Assembly: GCF_013363995.1 (NCBI RefSeq)
Contig: NZ_JABWGO010000001.1
Location: forward strand, 1,187,222-1,251,221
Length of the DNA: 64,000 bases
Origin: Nonomuraea rhodomycinica
GTDB lineage: Bacteria; Actinomycetota; Actinomycetes; Streptosporangiales; Streptosporangiaceae
Reading direction: 5' to 3'
Both the position numbers and the translations under genes were made by a program. The notes under the pieces are model-generated. The model was not told the origin of the DNA. It did not search any database and worked only from the letters and a program-made list of their open reading frames with translations. This document shows, piece after piece, positions 43,531 to 52,422 of the stretch. Within the stretch, counting starts at the first letter, position 1. The number at the start of each line of letters is the position of its first letter.

Positions 43531-43719
43531 GGTCGCTCCGTGGCTCGTCGGGTGGACCGTTGGGTTCAGCCTGCTGATCGTCGCCGGAAGGTCGCTGGAG
43601 AAGCGCTTCGGCCTGTTTGGTCCACCCGCGCTCGGGCCGCCCTCCAGAGCCCGCCGGTGTGCTCGTAGGCGACGATCCCGCTGGTCCGCGGGACCGGGCG
43701 GGACGGGAGGAGAGATCCG
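43531..43719. promoter_or_regulatory. Divergent promoter with distant inverted repeat
   Basis: The gap between the N-oxygenase operon (minus) and the cyclase gene (plus) carries GGGTGGACC (43550-43558) and its exact reverse complement at 43619-43627, 60 bp apart. These could be paired half-sites of a regulator acting on both promoters. Confidence 0.4.
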
Positions 43720-44499
43720 GTGCGGTTGGTCGACATCAGCAGCGCGGTGGACGCGAAGGCGTGGGAGCCCGACCCCGTCGAGCACGAGATCCTGACCCCC
43801 GCGCAGGGGGCCGCGCACATGGCCGAGGAGATGCGCGAGCACTTCGGCGTCCACTTCGACCCGGCCGAGCTGCCCGACGGCGAGTTCCTGTCGCTCGACA
43901 GGATCAAGCTCACCTCGCACACGGGCACGCACGTGGACGCCCCCTCGCACTACGGGTCGCGCGCGTCGTACGGCGACGGCCGGCCGCGCGACGTCCACGA
44001 GCTGCCGCTGGAGTGGTTCTACGGCCCCGGGCTGCTGCTCGACCTGACCGGGTGCGAGACGTCGGTGGCCGGGGTCGCCGAGCTGGAGAAGGCCATGGAG
44101 CGGGCCGGGCGCCGGCCGCGGCCGGGCGACATCGTGCTGCTCAACACCGGCGCGTCCGCGTGGGCGGGCACCCCGCGCTACTTCACCGAGTTCACCGGGC
44201 TGGACGGCCCCGCCGTCCACCTGCTGCTCGACCACGGGGTGCGGGTGATCGGCACCGACGCCTTCAGCCTGGACGCGCCGTTCGGCGACGTCATCGCCCG
44301 CTACCGGGAGAGCGGCGACCGCTCCGTGCTGTGGCCCGCGCACGTCATCGGCCGCAGCCGCGAGTACTGCCAGATCGAACGGCTGGCCAACCTCGACGCG
44401 CTGGAGCAGCCGTACGGCTTCCAGGTCGCGTGCTTCCCCATCAAGATCACCGGCGCCGGGGCGGGCTGGGCCCGCGCGGTCGCCATCTTCGCCGAGTAG
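43720..44499 (+). CDS. Polyketide cyclase, SnoaM/DpsY/AknW-like
   Basis: 259 aa from GTG 43720, with GGGAGGAGAG upstream. It has the cyclase/kynurenine-formamidase family metal motif LTSHTGTHVDAPSHYG. The same family supplies the second/third-ring cyclases of anthracyclines (SnoaM, DpsY, AknW). In this cluster, closing the second or third ring of the anthraquinone is the likely task. The other family activity, amide hydrolysis of formylkynurenine, is less likely here. Confidence 0.8.
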   Translation: MRLVDISSAVDAKAWEPDPVEHEILTPAQGAAHMAEEMREHFGVHFDPAELPDGEFLSLDRIKLTSHTGTHVDAPSHYGSRASYGDGRPRDVHELPLEWFYGPGLLLDLTGCETSVAGVAELEKAMERAGRRPRPGDIVLLNTGASAWAGTPRYFTEFTGLDGPAVHLLLDHGVRVIGTDAFSLDAPFGDVIARYRESGDRSVLWPAHVIGRSREYCQIERLANLDALEQPYGFQVACFPIKITGAGAGWARAVAIFAE

Positions 44500-44536
44500 C
44501 CGACTAGCCGAGTAGGCCGAGTAGAAAGAGCCCGAT

Positions 44537-45754
44537 GTGACCAGATGCCGAATCTGTGGTGGCCAGGTCAGGAAGTTCTTCGACTTCGGCAGGCAGCCGC
44601 TGTCCGACGACTTCCGCGCCGAGGAGGACGTCGCCGGCGCGTTCTACTTCCAGCTCGCCGTGGGGGTGTGCGCGTCGTGCACCATGGTGCAGCTCCTGGA
44701 GGAGGTGCCCCGTGAGCGGATGTTCAACTACGACTACCCGTACCACTCCTCGGGCTCGCAGCGCATGCGCGAGCACTTCGCCCAGACCGCGCGCGACCTG
44801 CTCGCCACCGAGCTGACCGGGCCCGACCCGTTCTGCGTGGAGATCGGGTCGAACGACGGCGTCATGCTCGGCGTGGTCAAGGACGCGGGCGTGCGCCATC
44901 TCGGGGTGGAGCCGTCCGGCGGCGTCGCCGAGCTGGCCAGGAAGGACGGCGTGCGGGTGCGCACCGACTTCTTCGAGGAGTCGACCGCGGCCCAGATCGC
45001 CGCCGAGGAGGGCCACGCGGACGTCATCTACGCGGCCAACACGATCTGCCACATCCCCTACCTCGACTCGGTCTTCCGCGGGGTGGACGCCCTGCTGGCC
45101 CCGGGCGGCGTGTTCGTCTTCGAGGACCCGTACCTGGGCGACATCGTCGAGCGGCACACCTTCGACCAGATCTACGACGAGCACTTCTACCTGTTCACGG
45201 CGACGTCGGTGCGCGAGGTGGCGCGGCGCTTCGGCTTCGACCTGGTCGACGTGCGGCGGCTGCCGGTGCACGGCGGCGAGGTGCGCTACACCATCGCCCG
45301 CGCCGGGGCCAGGACGCCCTCACCGGCCGTCGAGCGGCTCGTCGCCGAGGAGAGCGAGCGGCGCCTGCACGACCTGGAGACCCTGGAGGGGCTCGGCGCC
45401 GGCATCGACCGGATCTGCGAGGACCTGGTGAAGCTGCTGCGCGACCTGCGCGACCAGGGGGCGCGGGTGGCCGGCTACGGGGCGACCGCCAAGAGCGCCA
45501 CGGTGCTCAACTACGCGGGCATCGGCCCGGACCTGCTGCCCTGCGTGTACGACACGACGCCCGCCAAGATCGGCCGGCTGATGCCGGGGTCGCACATCCC
45601 CATCCGGTCCGCGGCGGAGTTCGGCCGGCCGTACCCGGACTACGCGGTGCTGTTCGCCTGGAACCACACCGACGAGATCCTGGCCCGGGAGACGGGCTTC
45701 ACCGAGCAGGGCGGCAGGTGGATCGTCTACGTGCCGAGTGTGCGCGTCCTGTGA
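44537..45754 (+). CDS. dTDP-sugar C3-methyltransferase
   Basis: 405 aa from GTG 44537. A zinc-binding N-terminus (CRICGGQVRKFFDFGRQPLS and VCASCTMVQ) is followed by an SAM-binding domain (CVEIGSNDGVMLGVVKDAG), the catalytic YDEHFYLF box and the C-terminal GYGATAKSATVLNYAGIGP. This is the TylC3/EvaC/KijD1/TcaB9 type that methylates C3 of dTDP-3-keto-deoxysugars, making branched sugars such as those of everninomicin, kijanimicin and vancomycin. Confidence 0.93.
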   Translation: MTRCRICGGQVRKFFDFGRQPLSDDFRAEEDVAGAFYFQLAVGVCASCTMVQLLEEVPRERMFNYDYPYHSSGSQRMREHFAQTARDLLATELTGPDPFCVEIGSNDGVMLGVVKDAGVRHLGVEPSGGVAELARKDGVRVRTDFFEESTAAQIAAEEGHADVIYAANTICHIPYLDSVFRGVDALLAPGGVFVFEDPYLGDIVERHTFDQIYDEHFYLFTATSVREVARRFGFDLVDVRRLPVHGGEVRYTIARAGARTPSPAVERLVAEESERRLHDLETLEGLGAGIDRICEDLVKLLRDLRDQGARVAGYGATAKSATVLNYAGIGPDLLPCVYDTTPAKIGRLMPGSHIPIRSAAEFGRPYPDYAVLFAWNHTDEILARETGFTEQGGRWIVYVPSVRVL

Positions 45755-45859
45755 CGGCGGGCGGATGACGGGACGGAACGCCGGGCGACGGGGTCGTCCG
45801 GCGTTCCGTCCTGTCCGTCCGGACGCCCTGACGCCCTGACGCCCGGACGCCCGGACGCC

Positions 45860-47389
45860 CTATGCGCCCGGCGGGCGCACCGACAGCGCGTGCCGGAACA
45901 CCTCGCCCGGGTCCCAGCGGCCCTTGACCTCCTGCAGCCGCGCGTAGTTGCCGCGGAAGTACAGCCGGTGCCACGGCACCCCGCTGCGGTTCAGCTCCGG
46001 ATCGGCGAAGTCGGCGTCGGCGTAGTTGACGAACGCGCCCCCGTACCCGCGATCGGGGTCGGGCACGCCGCCCGCGTCGGCGAACAGCTCGTGGTAGGTG
46101 TCCCGGATCCAGCCCAGGTGCGTCTCGTCCTCGCGCGGGTCCCACCAGAACACCGACCCGTACGCCTTGAGCACCGCGTCGCGGTGCGCCATGGCCGTCT
46201 CCTCACGGCCCACCGCATTGATCGCGCCGCCGTGGGAGAGCAGGTAGAACGCCGCGGCCGGGTTCCGGTAGCCGGTCCCGTCGGTGAGCCGGCGGTACAG
46301 CCGCGCGACGACGTCCTCCGGCCAGCAGGAGCGCAGGAACGCCGCCTTGGACTTGAAGCGCCCCTTCACCCCGGCGAACTCGTCGGGCACGAGCACCGCC
46401 GCGAGGAAGGGCCGCGTCTCGGCCGCCACCTCGGGCGACGACCCGGCGGCCCGGCCCAGGTCGGCGATGAGGGCGTCGGCCAGCTCGGCCGCGTCCGGGC
46501 GGCCGGCGTCGTAGGCGGTCTCCAGGGTGACCTCGCCGCCACCCGCCCGGGGCAGGGTGAGGCTGTTGTCGAGCTGCGCCCCGGGATCGCCCGGCGCGCT
46601 GTTGCGCTCGTGCCACAGCCCGAAGGCGCGCACCAGCGCGACGAAGCGGGACTCGTCCAGGTCGTCCCACGACCAGCGCACGGTCTTCTTCGTGACGGCG
46701 GCCGGCGCGGCGGGCAGCAGCCGGCCGTCCCCGGCCGCCCCGTCCGGGGAGCGGAACAGGTAGCGGGTCACGACGCCGAAGGCGCCGGCGCCGCCGCCGG
46801 TGTGCGCCCACCACAGGTCGCGGTTCGGGTCGCCGGGCTCCCGGGTCGCGGTCACCAGGCGGGCCCGGCCGGAGCCGTCCGCCACCACGACCTGCACGCC
46901 GTACAGGTGGTCGACGGACAGGCCGTGCCGGCGCGAGAGCGCCCCTCCCCCGCCGCCGGGCACGTGCCCGCCCACGCCGATCTCCGGGCAGCGCCCGGCC
47001 GGGACGGCCACGCCCCAGCCGAGGAAGAGCGTCCGGTACATGGCGCCCAGGCTCGCGCCCGGCTCGACGGCGAAGGCCCGGTGCTCGGGGTCGTAGCCGA
47101 CCGCCTTCATCTCCGACAGGTCGATCACCACGTCCACCTCGGGGTGGTCGACGAGCGACTCGAAGCAGTGCCCCCCGCTGCGCACGGCCAGCCGCCGGCC
47201 CGCGCCGACGGCGTCCTGGACCAGCTCGGCGACGTGCCGGGGGGTGGCGGGCAGGCCGATCGCGGCCGGGGCGGCGGGGAAGCGGGCGTTGATGCCCCGG
47301 CCGGCCAGGTCGGGGTAGCGGGGGTCGGCCTTGTCGATGGTGACGGGCTCCGGCCACGGCGCCGGAGCGGTGCGGGTGATGTCGTCCAC
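45860..47389 (-). CDS. Bicovalent FAD oxidase, AknOx-like
   Basis: 509 aa of the BBE-like oxidase family, from GTG 47389 with AGGAG upstream. Both covalent FAD links are present: His in RSGGHCFES and Cys in AGRCPEIGVGGHV. The final NYAD/NYARLQEVKGRWDPGEVF region also matches. The best-known relative, AknOx of aclacinomycin, oxidises the terminal sugar of the saccharide chain (rhodinose to aculose). Here it may oxidise a sugar of the final anthracycline or a phenolic ring. There is no signal peptide at this start. Confidence 0.85.
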   Translation of the reverse strand: MDDITRTAPAPWPEPVTIDKADPRYPDLAGRGINARFPAAPAAIGLPATPRHVAELVQDAVGAGRRLAVRSGGHCFESLVDHPEVDVVIDLSEMKAVGYDPEHRAFAVEPGASLGAMYRTLFLGWGVAVPAGRCPEIGVGGHVPGGGGGALSRRHGLSVDHLYGVQVVVADGSGRARLVTATREPGDPNRDLWWAHTGGGAGAFGVVTRYLFRSPDGAAGDGRLLPAAPAAVTKKTVRWSWDDLDESRFVALVRAFGLWHERNSAPGDPGAQLDNSLTLPRAGGGEVTLETAYDAGRPDAAELADALIADLGRAAGSSPEVAAETRPFLAAVLVPDEFAGVKGRFKSKAAFLRSCWPEDVVARLYRRLTDGTGYRNPAAAFYLLSHGGAINAVGREETAMAHRDAVLKAYGSVFWWDPREDETHLGWIRDTYHELFADAGGVPDPDRGYGGAFVNYADADFADPELNRSGVPWHRLYFRGNYARLQEVKGRWDPGEVFRHALSVRPPGA

Positions 47390-47427
47390 GGGACTCCTCG
47401 TGAGCGGGGATGGATGGGACGGTCGGG

Positions 47428-48381
47428 TCAGGAGGACCACCAGCCGGGGTTGGCGGCGTACCAGCGGACGGTCTCGGCCAGCCCCTCCTCGAAGTCGACC
47501 TTGGGGGCGTGGCCGAGCGCGCGCAGCCGGGAGTCGTCGAGGGAGTAGCGCCGGTCGTGGCCCTTGCGGTCCTCGACGAACTCGACCATGTCCCAGCCGG
47601 CGCCGCAGGCGGCCAGCAGCCGCCCGGTCAGCTCGCGGTTGGTCAGCTCGGCCGTGCCGGCGACGTGGTACACCTCGCCGGGCTCGCCGGCCTCGGCCAC
47701 CAGCCGGATCGCCGCGCAGTGGTCGTCCACGTGGATCCAGTCGCGGACGTTGCCGCCGTCGCCGTACAGGGGAACCTTCTGACCTTGCAGCAGCCGGGTG
47801 ACGAACAGCGGGACGACCTTCTCCGGGTACTGGCGGGGGCCGTAGTTGTTGCCGCAGCGGGTGATCGAGACGTCGAGGCCGTGGGTGACGGCGTAGGCGC
47901 GGGCCATCAGGTCGCCGCCCGCCTTGGAGGCCGCGTACGGCGAGCGGGGGGCCAGGGGGGCGCTCTCGTCCCACGAGCCGTACGCGATCGAGCCGTACAC
48001 CTCGTCGGTGGAGACCTGCACCACGCGCGGCGTCCCCGCGTCCAGGCACGCCTGCAGGAGCGTCTGCGTGCCGAGGACGTTGGTGCGGACGAACTGCCCG
48101 GCGTCCGCGATCGAGCGGTCCACGTGCGACTCGGCGGCGAAGTTGACGACCAGGTCGTGCCCGGGCACGACGTCGGCCAGCAGCCGCGCGTCGCAGATGT
48201 CGCCGTGCGCGAACGCGTGCGGGACGCCCGCCAGGTTGGCGCGGTTGCCCGCGTAGGTGAGCTTGTCGAGGACCGTCACCTCGACGCCGTCGCCCGCCAG
48301 CGCGCGGGCGAACGCCGAGCCGATGAACCCGGCCCCGCCGGCGACCAGGACGCGGGAGAACGTCATGCGGGAGGACGTCAT
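47428..48381 (-). CDS. rmlB: dTDP-glucose 4,6-dehydratase
   Basis: 317 aa SDR: GGAGFIGSAFARALAGDGVE (NAD site), NFAAESHVDRSIAD, VSTDEVYGSIAYGSWDES, RSPYAASKAGGD (catalytic Tyr and Lys) and RCGNNYGPRQYPEKVVPLF. It forms dTDP-4-keto-6-deoxyglucose, the branch point for all the sugar genes here. Its ATG overlaps the stop codon of rmlA by four bases. Confidence 0.96.
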   Translation of the reverse strand: MTSSRMTFSRVLVAGGAGFIGSAFARALAGDGVEVTVLDKLTYAGNRANLAGVPHAFAHGDICDARLLADVVPGHDLVVNFAAESHVDRSIADAGQFVRTNVLGTQTLLQACLDAGTPRVVQVSTDEVYGSIAYGSWDESAPLAPRSPYAASKAGGDLMARAYAVTHGLDVSITRCGNNYGPRQYPEKVVPLFVTRLLQGQKVPLYGDGGNVRDWIHVDDHCAAIRLVAEAGEPGEVYHVAGTAELTNRELTGRLLAACGAGWDMVEFVEDRKGHDRRYSLDDSRLRALGHAPKVDFEEGLAETVRWYAANPGWWSS

Positions 48382-49445
48382 GAGCTCATCCGGACCCTGC
48401 TGTGGTCGCCGAGCACGAGCCGGTGGGCCCGGGGCGCGCCGGCGGCCGGGGTGACCTGCACGTCGTGGCCGATCAGGGAGCCCTCGACCCGCGACACGCC
48501 GGTGATCGACGAGCGCGGCAGCACGATCGAGTACTCGATCTCGCTGTCCACGATCGCGCAGTCGCGCGAGATCGAGGTGAACGGCCCGACGTAGCTGCCC
48601 GACACCAGCGAGCCGGCGCCGATGATCGCGGGGCCGAGCACCCGGGAGCGCTCGACCACGGCCCCGTCCTCGACGACGACGCGGCCGATGAGCTCGCTGT
48701 CCTCGTCCACCCGCCCGTCCGTGCGGCCCTCCAGCGACTCCAGCACGAGCCGGTTGACCTCCAGCATGTCGTTGACGTTGCCGGTGTCCTTCCAGTAGCC
48801 GGAGACGACCAGCGACTCGACCCGGCGGCCCTCGTCGATCAGCCGCTGGATGGCGTCGCTGATCTCCAGCTCGCCGCGCGCCGAGGGCTTGAGGTCGGCC
48901 ACGACCTCGTGGATGTCCGGCGTGAACAGGTAGACGCCGACCAGGGCGAGGTCGCTCTTCGGCTCGCGCGGCTTCTCCTCCAGGCCGATCACCCGGCCGG
49001 AGGCGTCGAGCTCGGCCACGCCGAACTGGCGGGGGTCGCTGACCCGGGTGAGCATGATCTGGGCCGACGGCCGGTCGCGGGTGAAGCGCCCGACGAGGTC
49101 GTCGATGCCGCCGAGCAGGAAGTTGTCCCCCAGGTACATGACGAAGTCGTCGTCGCCCAGGTAGTCGCGGGCGATGAGCACCGCGTGGGCCAGGCCGAGC
49201 GGCGCGTGCTGGTGGAGGTAGGTCACCTCGACGCCGAAGCGCGAGCCGTCGCCGACGGCCGCCTCGATCTCGGCGTGGGTCTCCCCCACGATGATGCCGA
49301 TCTCCGAGACGCCGGCGGCGGCGATGGCCTCCAGGCAGTAGAAAAGGACGGGTTTGTTGGCGACCGGGACGAGTTGTTTCGCGGATGTGTGGGTTATCGG
49401 GCGCAATCGGGTGCCGGATCCCCCGGCCAGCACGAGCCCCTTCAC
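48378..49445 (-). CDS. rmlA: Glucose-1-phosphate thymidylyltransferase
   Basis: 355 aa from GTG 49445 (VKGLVLAGGSGTRLRPITHT). It belongs to the long RmlA-like group of antibiotic clusters (StrD/DnmL type), with a C-terminal left-handed beta-helix of hexapeptide repeats (GRVVVEDGAVVERSRVLGPA). It makes dTDP-glucose from glucose-1-phosphate and dTTP, the first step. It is first in the rmlA-rmlB operon. Confidence 0.95.
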   Translation of the reverse strand: MKGLVLAGGSGTRLRPITHTSAKQLVPVANKPVLFYCLEAIAAAGVSEIGIIVGETHAEIEAAVGDGSRFGVEVTYLHQHAPLGLAHAVLIARDYLGDDDFVMYLGDNFLLGGIDDLVGRFTRDRPSAQIMLTRVSDPRQFGVAELDASGRVIGLEEKPREPKSDLALVGVYLFTPDIHEVVADLKPSARGELEISDAIQRLIDEGRRVESLVVSGYWKDTGNVNDMLEVNRLVLESLEGRTDGRVDEDSELIGRVVVEDGAVVERSRVLGPAIIGAGSLVSGSYVGPFTSISRDCAIVDSEIEYSIVLPRSSITGVSRVEGSLIGHDVQVTPAAGAPRAHRLVLGDHSRVRMSS

Positions 49446-49579
49446 GGGATTCGCCCCTTCTCGACGGGTATTGTCCGGACAGCTTTTACTGGTCGCTGTT
49501 GATTTCGGTCAAGAGCGTTATTCATACCTCTTCGTGAAGACATCATCGTGATGCCCCGCCTCCTTAACCCGGTGGCAAT

Positions 49580-49598
49580 GCGGCCACAATCTGGCCGC
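49580..49598. promoter_or_regulatory. Operator GCGGYCA-N5-TGRCCGC, copy 1
   Basis: GCGGCCA-CAATC-TGGCCGC is a perfect palindrome with 7-bp arms, 22 bp before the WYL-regulator start, in the gap shared with rmlA. A second site with the same architecture and near-identical arms is at 52347-52365. Confidence 0.62.
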
Positions 49599-49619
49599 TT
49601 CACATGACACGATGCGAGC

Positions 49620-50606
49620 ATGGCCAACACGCCGTTGCGCATGCTCCGTTTGCTGTCGTTGCTGCAGAACTGCCGGAACTGGTCGGGTCCCGAGCTGTCG
49701 GAGCGGCTGGAGGTGAGCCCGCGCACCCTGCGCCGGGACATCGACCGGCTGCGCGAGCTCGGCTACCCGGTGCACGCGACGCCGGGGGCGCACGGCGGCT
49801 ACCGGCTGGAGGCGGGCACCGCCCTGCCCCCGCTGCTGCTGGACGGCGAGGAGGCGGTGGCGATCGCGATCAGCCTGCGCACGGCGGCCGGCGGCACGGT
49901 GGCCGACATCGAGGAGACCTCGGTGCGCGCCCTGGCCAAGCTGGAGCAGGTGCTGCCGGGCCATCTGCGCCGGCGGGTCAACGCGCTGCAGAACTACACG
50001 GTGCCGCTCATCGCGAACGGCCCGACCGTCGATCCCGAGGTCCTCACGCTGCTGGCCCAGGCGTGCCGCGACCGCGAGCGGCTCCGCTTCGCCTACAGCA
50101 CGCGTGAGGGGGCCGAGAGCAACCGGCACGTCGAGCCGTACCGGCTGGTCAACGTCGCCCGCAAGTGGTACCTGATGTGCTGGGACCTCAAGCGCGAGGA
50201 CTGGCGCACCTTCCGCGTGGACCGGCTGTCCTCGCCGTACGCGACGGGCGAGCGGTTCAAGCCGCGCGAGCTGCCGTCGGACGACGTCGCCGCCTACGTG
50301 GCCGAGTCCATCACCACGTCGCTGGCCCGCTACCGGGCGCTGGTCACCCTGCACGCGCCCGTCTCGGTGGTCGCCGAGCGCATCCGGCCCCGCGACGGCA
50401 TCCTCACGGTCGTCGACGACAAGACGTGCATGCTGCGCACCGCGGCCGACTCGCTGCAGTGGCTGGCGCTGACCATCGGCATGTTCGACATCGAGTTCGA
50501 GGTGCACGAGCCGCCCGAGCTCAAGGAGTACGTCCTGGAGCTGTCGGCGCGCCTCGGCCGCGCGGTGGCCGCGCCCGCCGAGCCGGCTCCGCCGGTCCCC
50601 TGGTGA
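49620..50606 (+). CDS. WYL-domain regulator (DeoR-like helix-turn-helix)
   Basis: 328 aa. The N-terminal winged helix (MLRLLSLLQNCRNWSGPELS, ERLEVSPRTLRRDIDRLREL) precedes a WYL domain (FAYSTREGAESNRHVEPYRL, NVARKWYLMCWDLKREDW) and a C-terminal WCX-like part. WYL proteins sense small molecules or nucleic acids. It lies between the sugar genes and the hydroxylase/exporter genes. The shared palindrome in its own promoter and in the exporter promoter makes it a candidate regulator of export and resistance. Confidence 0.87.
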   Translation: MANTPLRMLRLLSLLQNCRNWSGPELSERLEVSPRTLRRDIDRLRELGYPVHATPGAHGGYRLEAGTALPPLLLDGEEAVAIAISLRTAAGGTVADIEETSVRALAKLEQVLPGHLRRRVNALQNYTVPLIANGPTVDPEVLTLLAQACRDRERLRFAYSTREGAESNRHVEPYRLVNVARKWYLMCWDLKREDWRTFRVDRLSSPYATGERFKPRELPSDDVAAYVAESITTSLARYRALVTLHAPVSVVAERIRPRDGILTVVDDKTCMLRTAADSLQWLALTIGMFDIEFEVHEPPELKEYVLELSARLGRAVAAPAEPAPPVPW

Positions 50607-50625
50607 CGCGGTGGCGCCCCGTGGG

Positions 50626-52248
50626 TCAGCCATGCGCGGCCTCCGCGGGCACCCGTGACAGCACCGTGGCCAGGGCGGCGCGGAAGGCGGCCCCGGGGTC
50701 CGGCGCGGCGCCCGCCGAGCGCCAGGCGACCACCCCGTCGGGCCGCACCAGGGTGGCGCCCGCGGGCCCGAGCCCGTAGCGGCGCGTCAGCTCGCCGTCC
50801 GGGTCGCGCAGCCCGGCGCCCAGGACGTGGACGTCGAGGCGGACGCCCAGGTCGCGTGCGGCACCGGCGGCGGCCTCGCCCCACGCCTTCCCCTCGGGCC
50901 CGGCGATCAGCACCCAGCCGTCGCCGTACAGCTCGATCGTGGACACGCGGGCTCCGTCCCGCTCCACCCAGGCGTGCGGGGCGCGGAAGCCGGGGCGGCC
51001 CGTGGGGCGCAGCGGGTCCTCGACCGGCTCGGGGTCGTCGTCCTCGGCCACCACCGCGCCGGAGCGGTAGCGGAAGCCCATGAGCACCTCGGCCATGCCC
51101 CGGGCGCGGGGCAGGCTGTCGGCCAGGTGCGGGGCCATCCGCTCGCCGTAGATGCTCAGCGACTCGTCCACCACGAGCCGGGCGACCTGCGCGCGTTCGA
51201 GGCCGTAGCTGTCGAGCAGCCCCTCCCCCGCCTCGCCGGCCACCACGGCGGCGAGCTTCCACGCCACGTCGAAGCCGTCGCCGACGGCCGTGTTGCCGCC
51301 CATCCCGCCGGTCGGCGGGGTGACCTTGGCCGCGTCGCCGACCAGCAGGATCCGGCCGTCGCGCCAGCGGTCGGCGATGTAGGCGGCCATCTCCCACGCC
51401 TGCACGTCGAGCAGCACCGGGCGCAGGTCCGGCGCGCCGACGGCCAGCCGGATGAGCTCCTCGCAGCGCTCCGGGGGGTAGTCCTCCGGCCTCTCGCCGC
51501 GCGCCGGGTCGTACTGGACGTAGAAGGTGTGCCGGTCGGGCCGGTCGGTGGGGCCGAACGTGCCGGTGAAGGCGGGGTTCTGCAGGTAGTACCAGCCGGT
51601 CGAGCCGGGGGGCAGCACCGCGGACAGGTCGGCCTCGAAGATGATGCCGACGAAGTGGGCCAGCGAGCCATGGCCGTGGCGCGGGATGCCGAGCCGTTCC
51701 CTGATCTCGCTGCGCGGGCCGTCGGCGGCCACGAGGTAGCGGGCGCGGACCGTGGTCTCGGCGCCGTCGGCCACCGTGCGCAGCCGCACCGTGACGCCGT
51801 CGTCGTCCTGGGCGAAGTCCGTCATCTCGGTGCCGAAGCGGATGTCGGCGCCGTGCTTCTCGGCCTGGGCCAGCAGGATGGGCTCGACCCGGTCCTGGGA
51901 GGCCAGGGCCCAGGGCATGGGCGTGCAGTCCTCGGTGGCCCCGACCAGCTCCTCGAAGCTCTCGGCGAAGGTGTGCAGGGTCCTGCCGCCCACGGTCTCG
52001 GCCACCTTGATGGTGAAGTCGCCCTGCCGGCCGCGGATGTCGGTGGCGGCCATGACCTCGTCGGCGACGCCGCCGATGCGCAGCAGCTCCATGGTGCGCG
52101 GGTTCTGGCCGGCCGCCTTGGGGTAGATCGAGGTGCTGCCGTGCCGCTCCACGAGCAGCACCCGCACGCCCCTCCGCGCGAGGAACATCGCCGAGGACAG
52201 TCCGCCGAGTGCCCCACCGACGACCACCACGTCAACGTCCGGTTCCAT
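50626..52248 (-). CDS. FAD-dependent aromatic hydroxylase
   Basis: 540 aa from ATG 52248, GGAGG eight bases upstream. Class A monooxygenase parts: VVVVGGALGGLSSAMFLARR (FAD ADP site), LVAADGPRSEIRERLGI (DG motif) and ILLVGDAAKVTPPTGGMGGN (GD motif), with a thioredoxin-like C-terminal domain as in RdmE/DnrF/RebC relatives. RdmE/DnrF hydroxylates aklavinone at C11. It is the likely ring hydroxylase, needing NADPH. Confidence 0.9.
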   Translation of the reverse strand: MEPDVDVVVVGGALGGLSSAMFLARRGVRVLLVERHGSTSIYPKAAGQNPRTMELLRIGGVADEVMAATDIRGRQGDFTIKVAETVGGRTLHTFAESFEELVGATEDCTPMPWALASQDRVEPILLAQAEKHGADIRFGTEMTDFAQDDDGVTVRLRTVADGAETTVRARYLVAADGPRSEIRERLGIPRHGHGSLAHFVGIIFEADLSAVLPPGSTGWYYLQNPAFTGTFGPTDRPDRHTFYVQYDPARGERPEDYPPERCEELIRLAVGAPDLRPVLLDVQAWEMAAYIADRWRDGRILLVGDAAKVTPPTGGMGGNTAVGDGFDVAWKLAAVVAGEAGEGLLDSYGLERAQVARLVVDESLSIYGERMAPHLADSLPRARGMAEVLMGFRYRSGAVVAEDDDPEPVEDPLRPTGRPGFRAPHAWVERDGARVSTIELYGDGWVLIAGPEGKAWGEAAAGAARDLGVRLDVHVLGAGLRDPDGELTRRYGLGPAGATLVRPDGVVAWRSAGAAPDPGAAFRAALATVLSRVPAEAAHG

Positions 52249-52346
52249 CACTGCGGCCTCCTTGACTCGTGCGGAATTTCATGGTCTGAGGCGCGAATCA
52301 AGTAATCACTGAGAACGGCTGGACAATTTCGCGGTCCACGGCCAAT

Positions 52347-52365
52347 GCGGTCAGGAGGTGACCGC
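52347..52365. promoter_or_regulatory. Operator GCGGYCA-N5-TGRCCGC, copy 2
   Basis: GCGGTCA-GGAGG-TGACCGC is a perfect palindrome with 7-bp arms in the divergent promoter of the hydroxylase and ABC exporter genes. It matches the palindrome upstream of the WYL regulator in arm sequence (one base per arm differs) and spacer length. Confidence 0.62.
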
Positions 52366-52422
52366 GCTGCTCGTTATCGTCCTGGCCATGACGAAAAACG
52401 GCGGGAGCGACGGGAGCCTGCG

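Noticed and set aside
43720..44499. Kynurenine formamidase for tryptophan degradation
   Set aside because: Same family signature, but the position within an anthracycline cluster fits the SnoaM/DpsY cyclases better and no kynurenine pathway genes are near.
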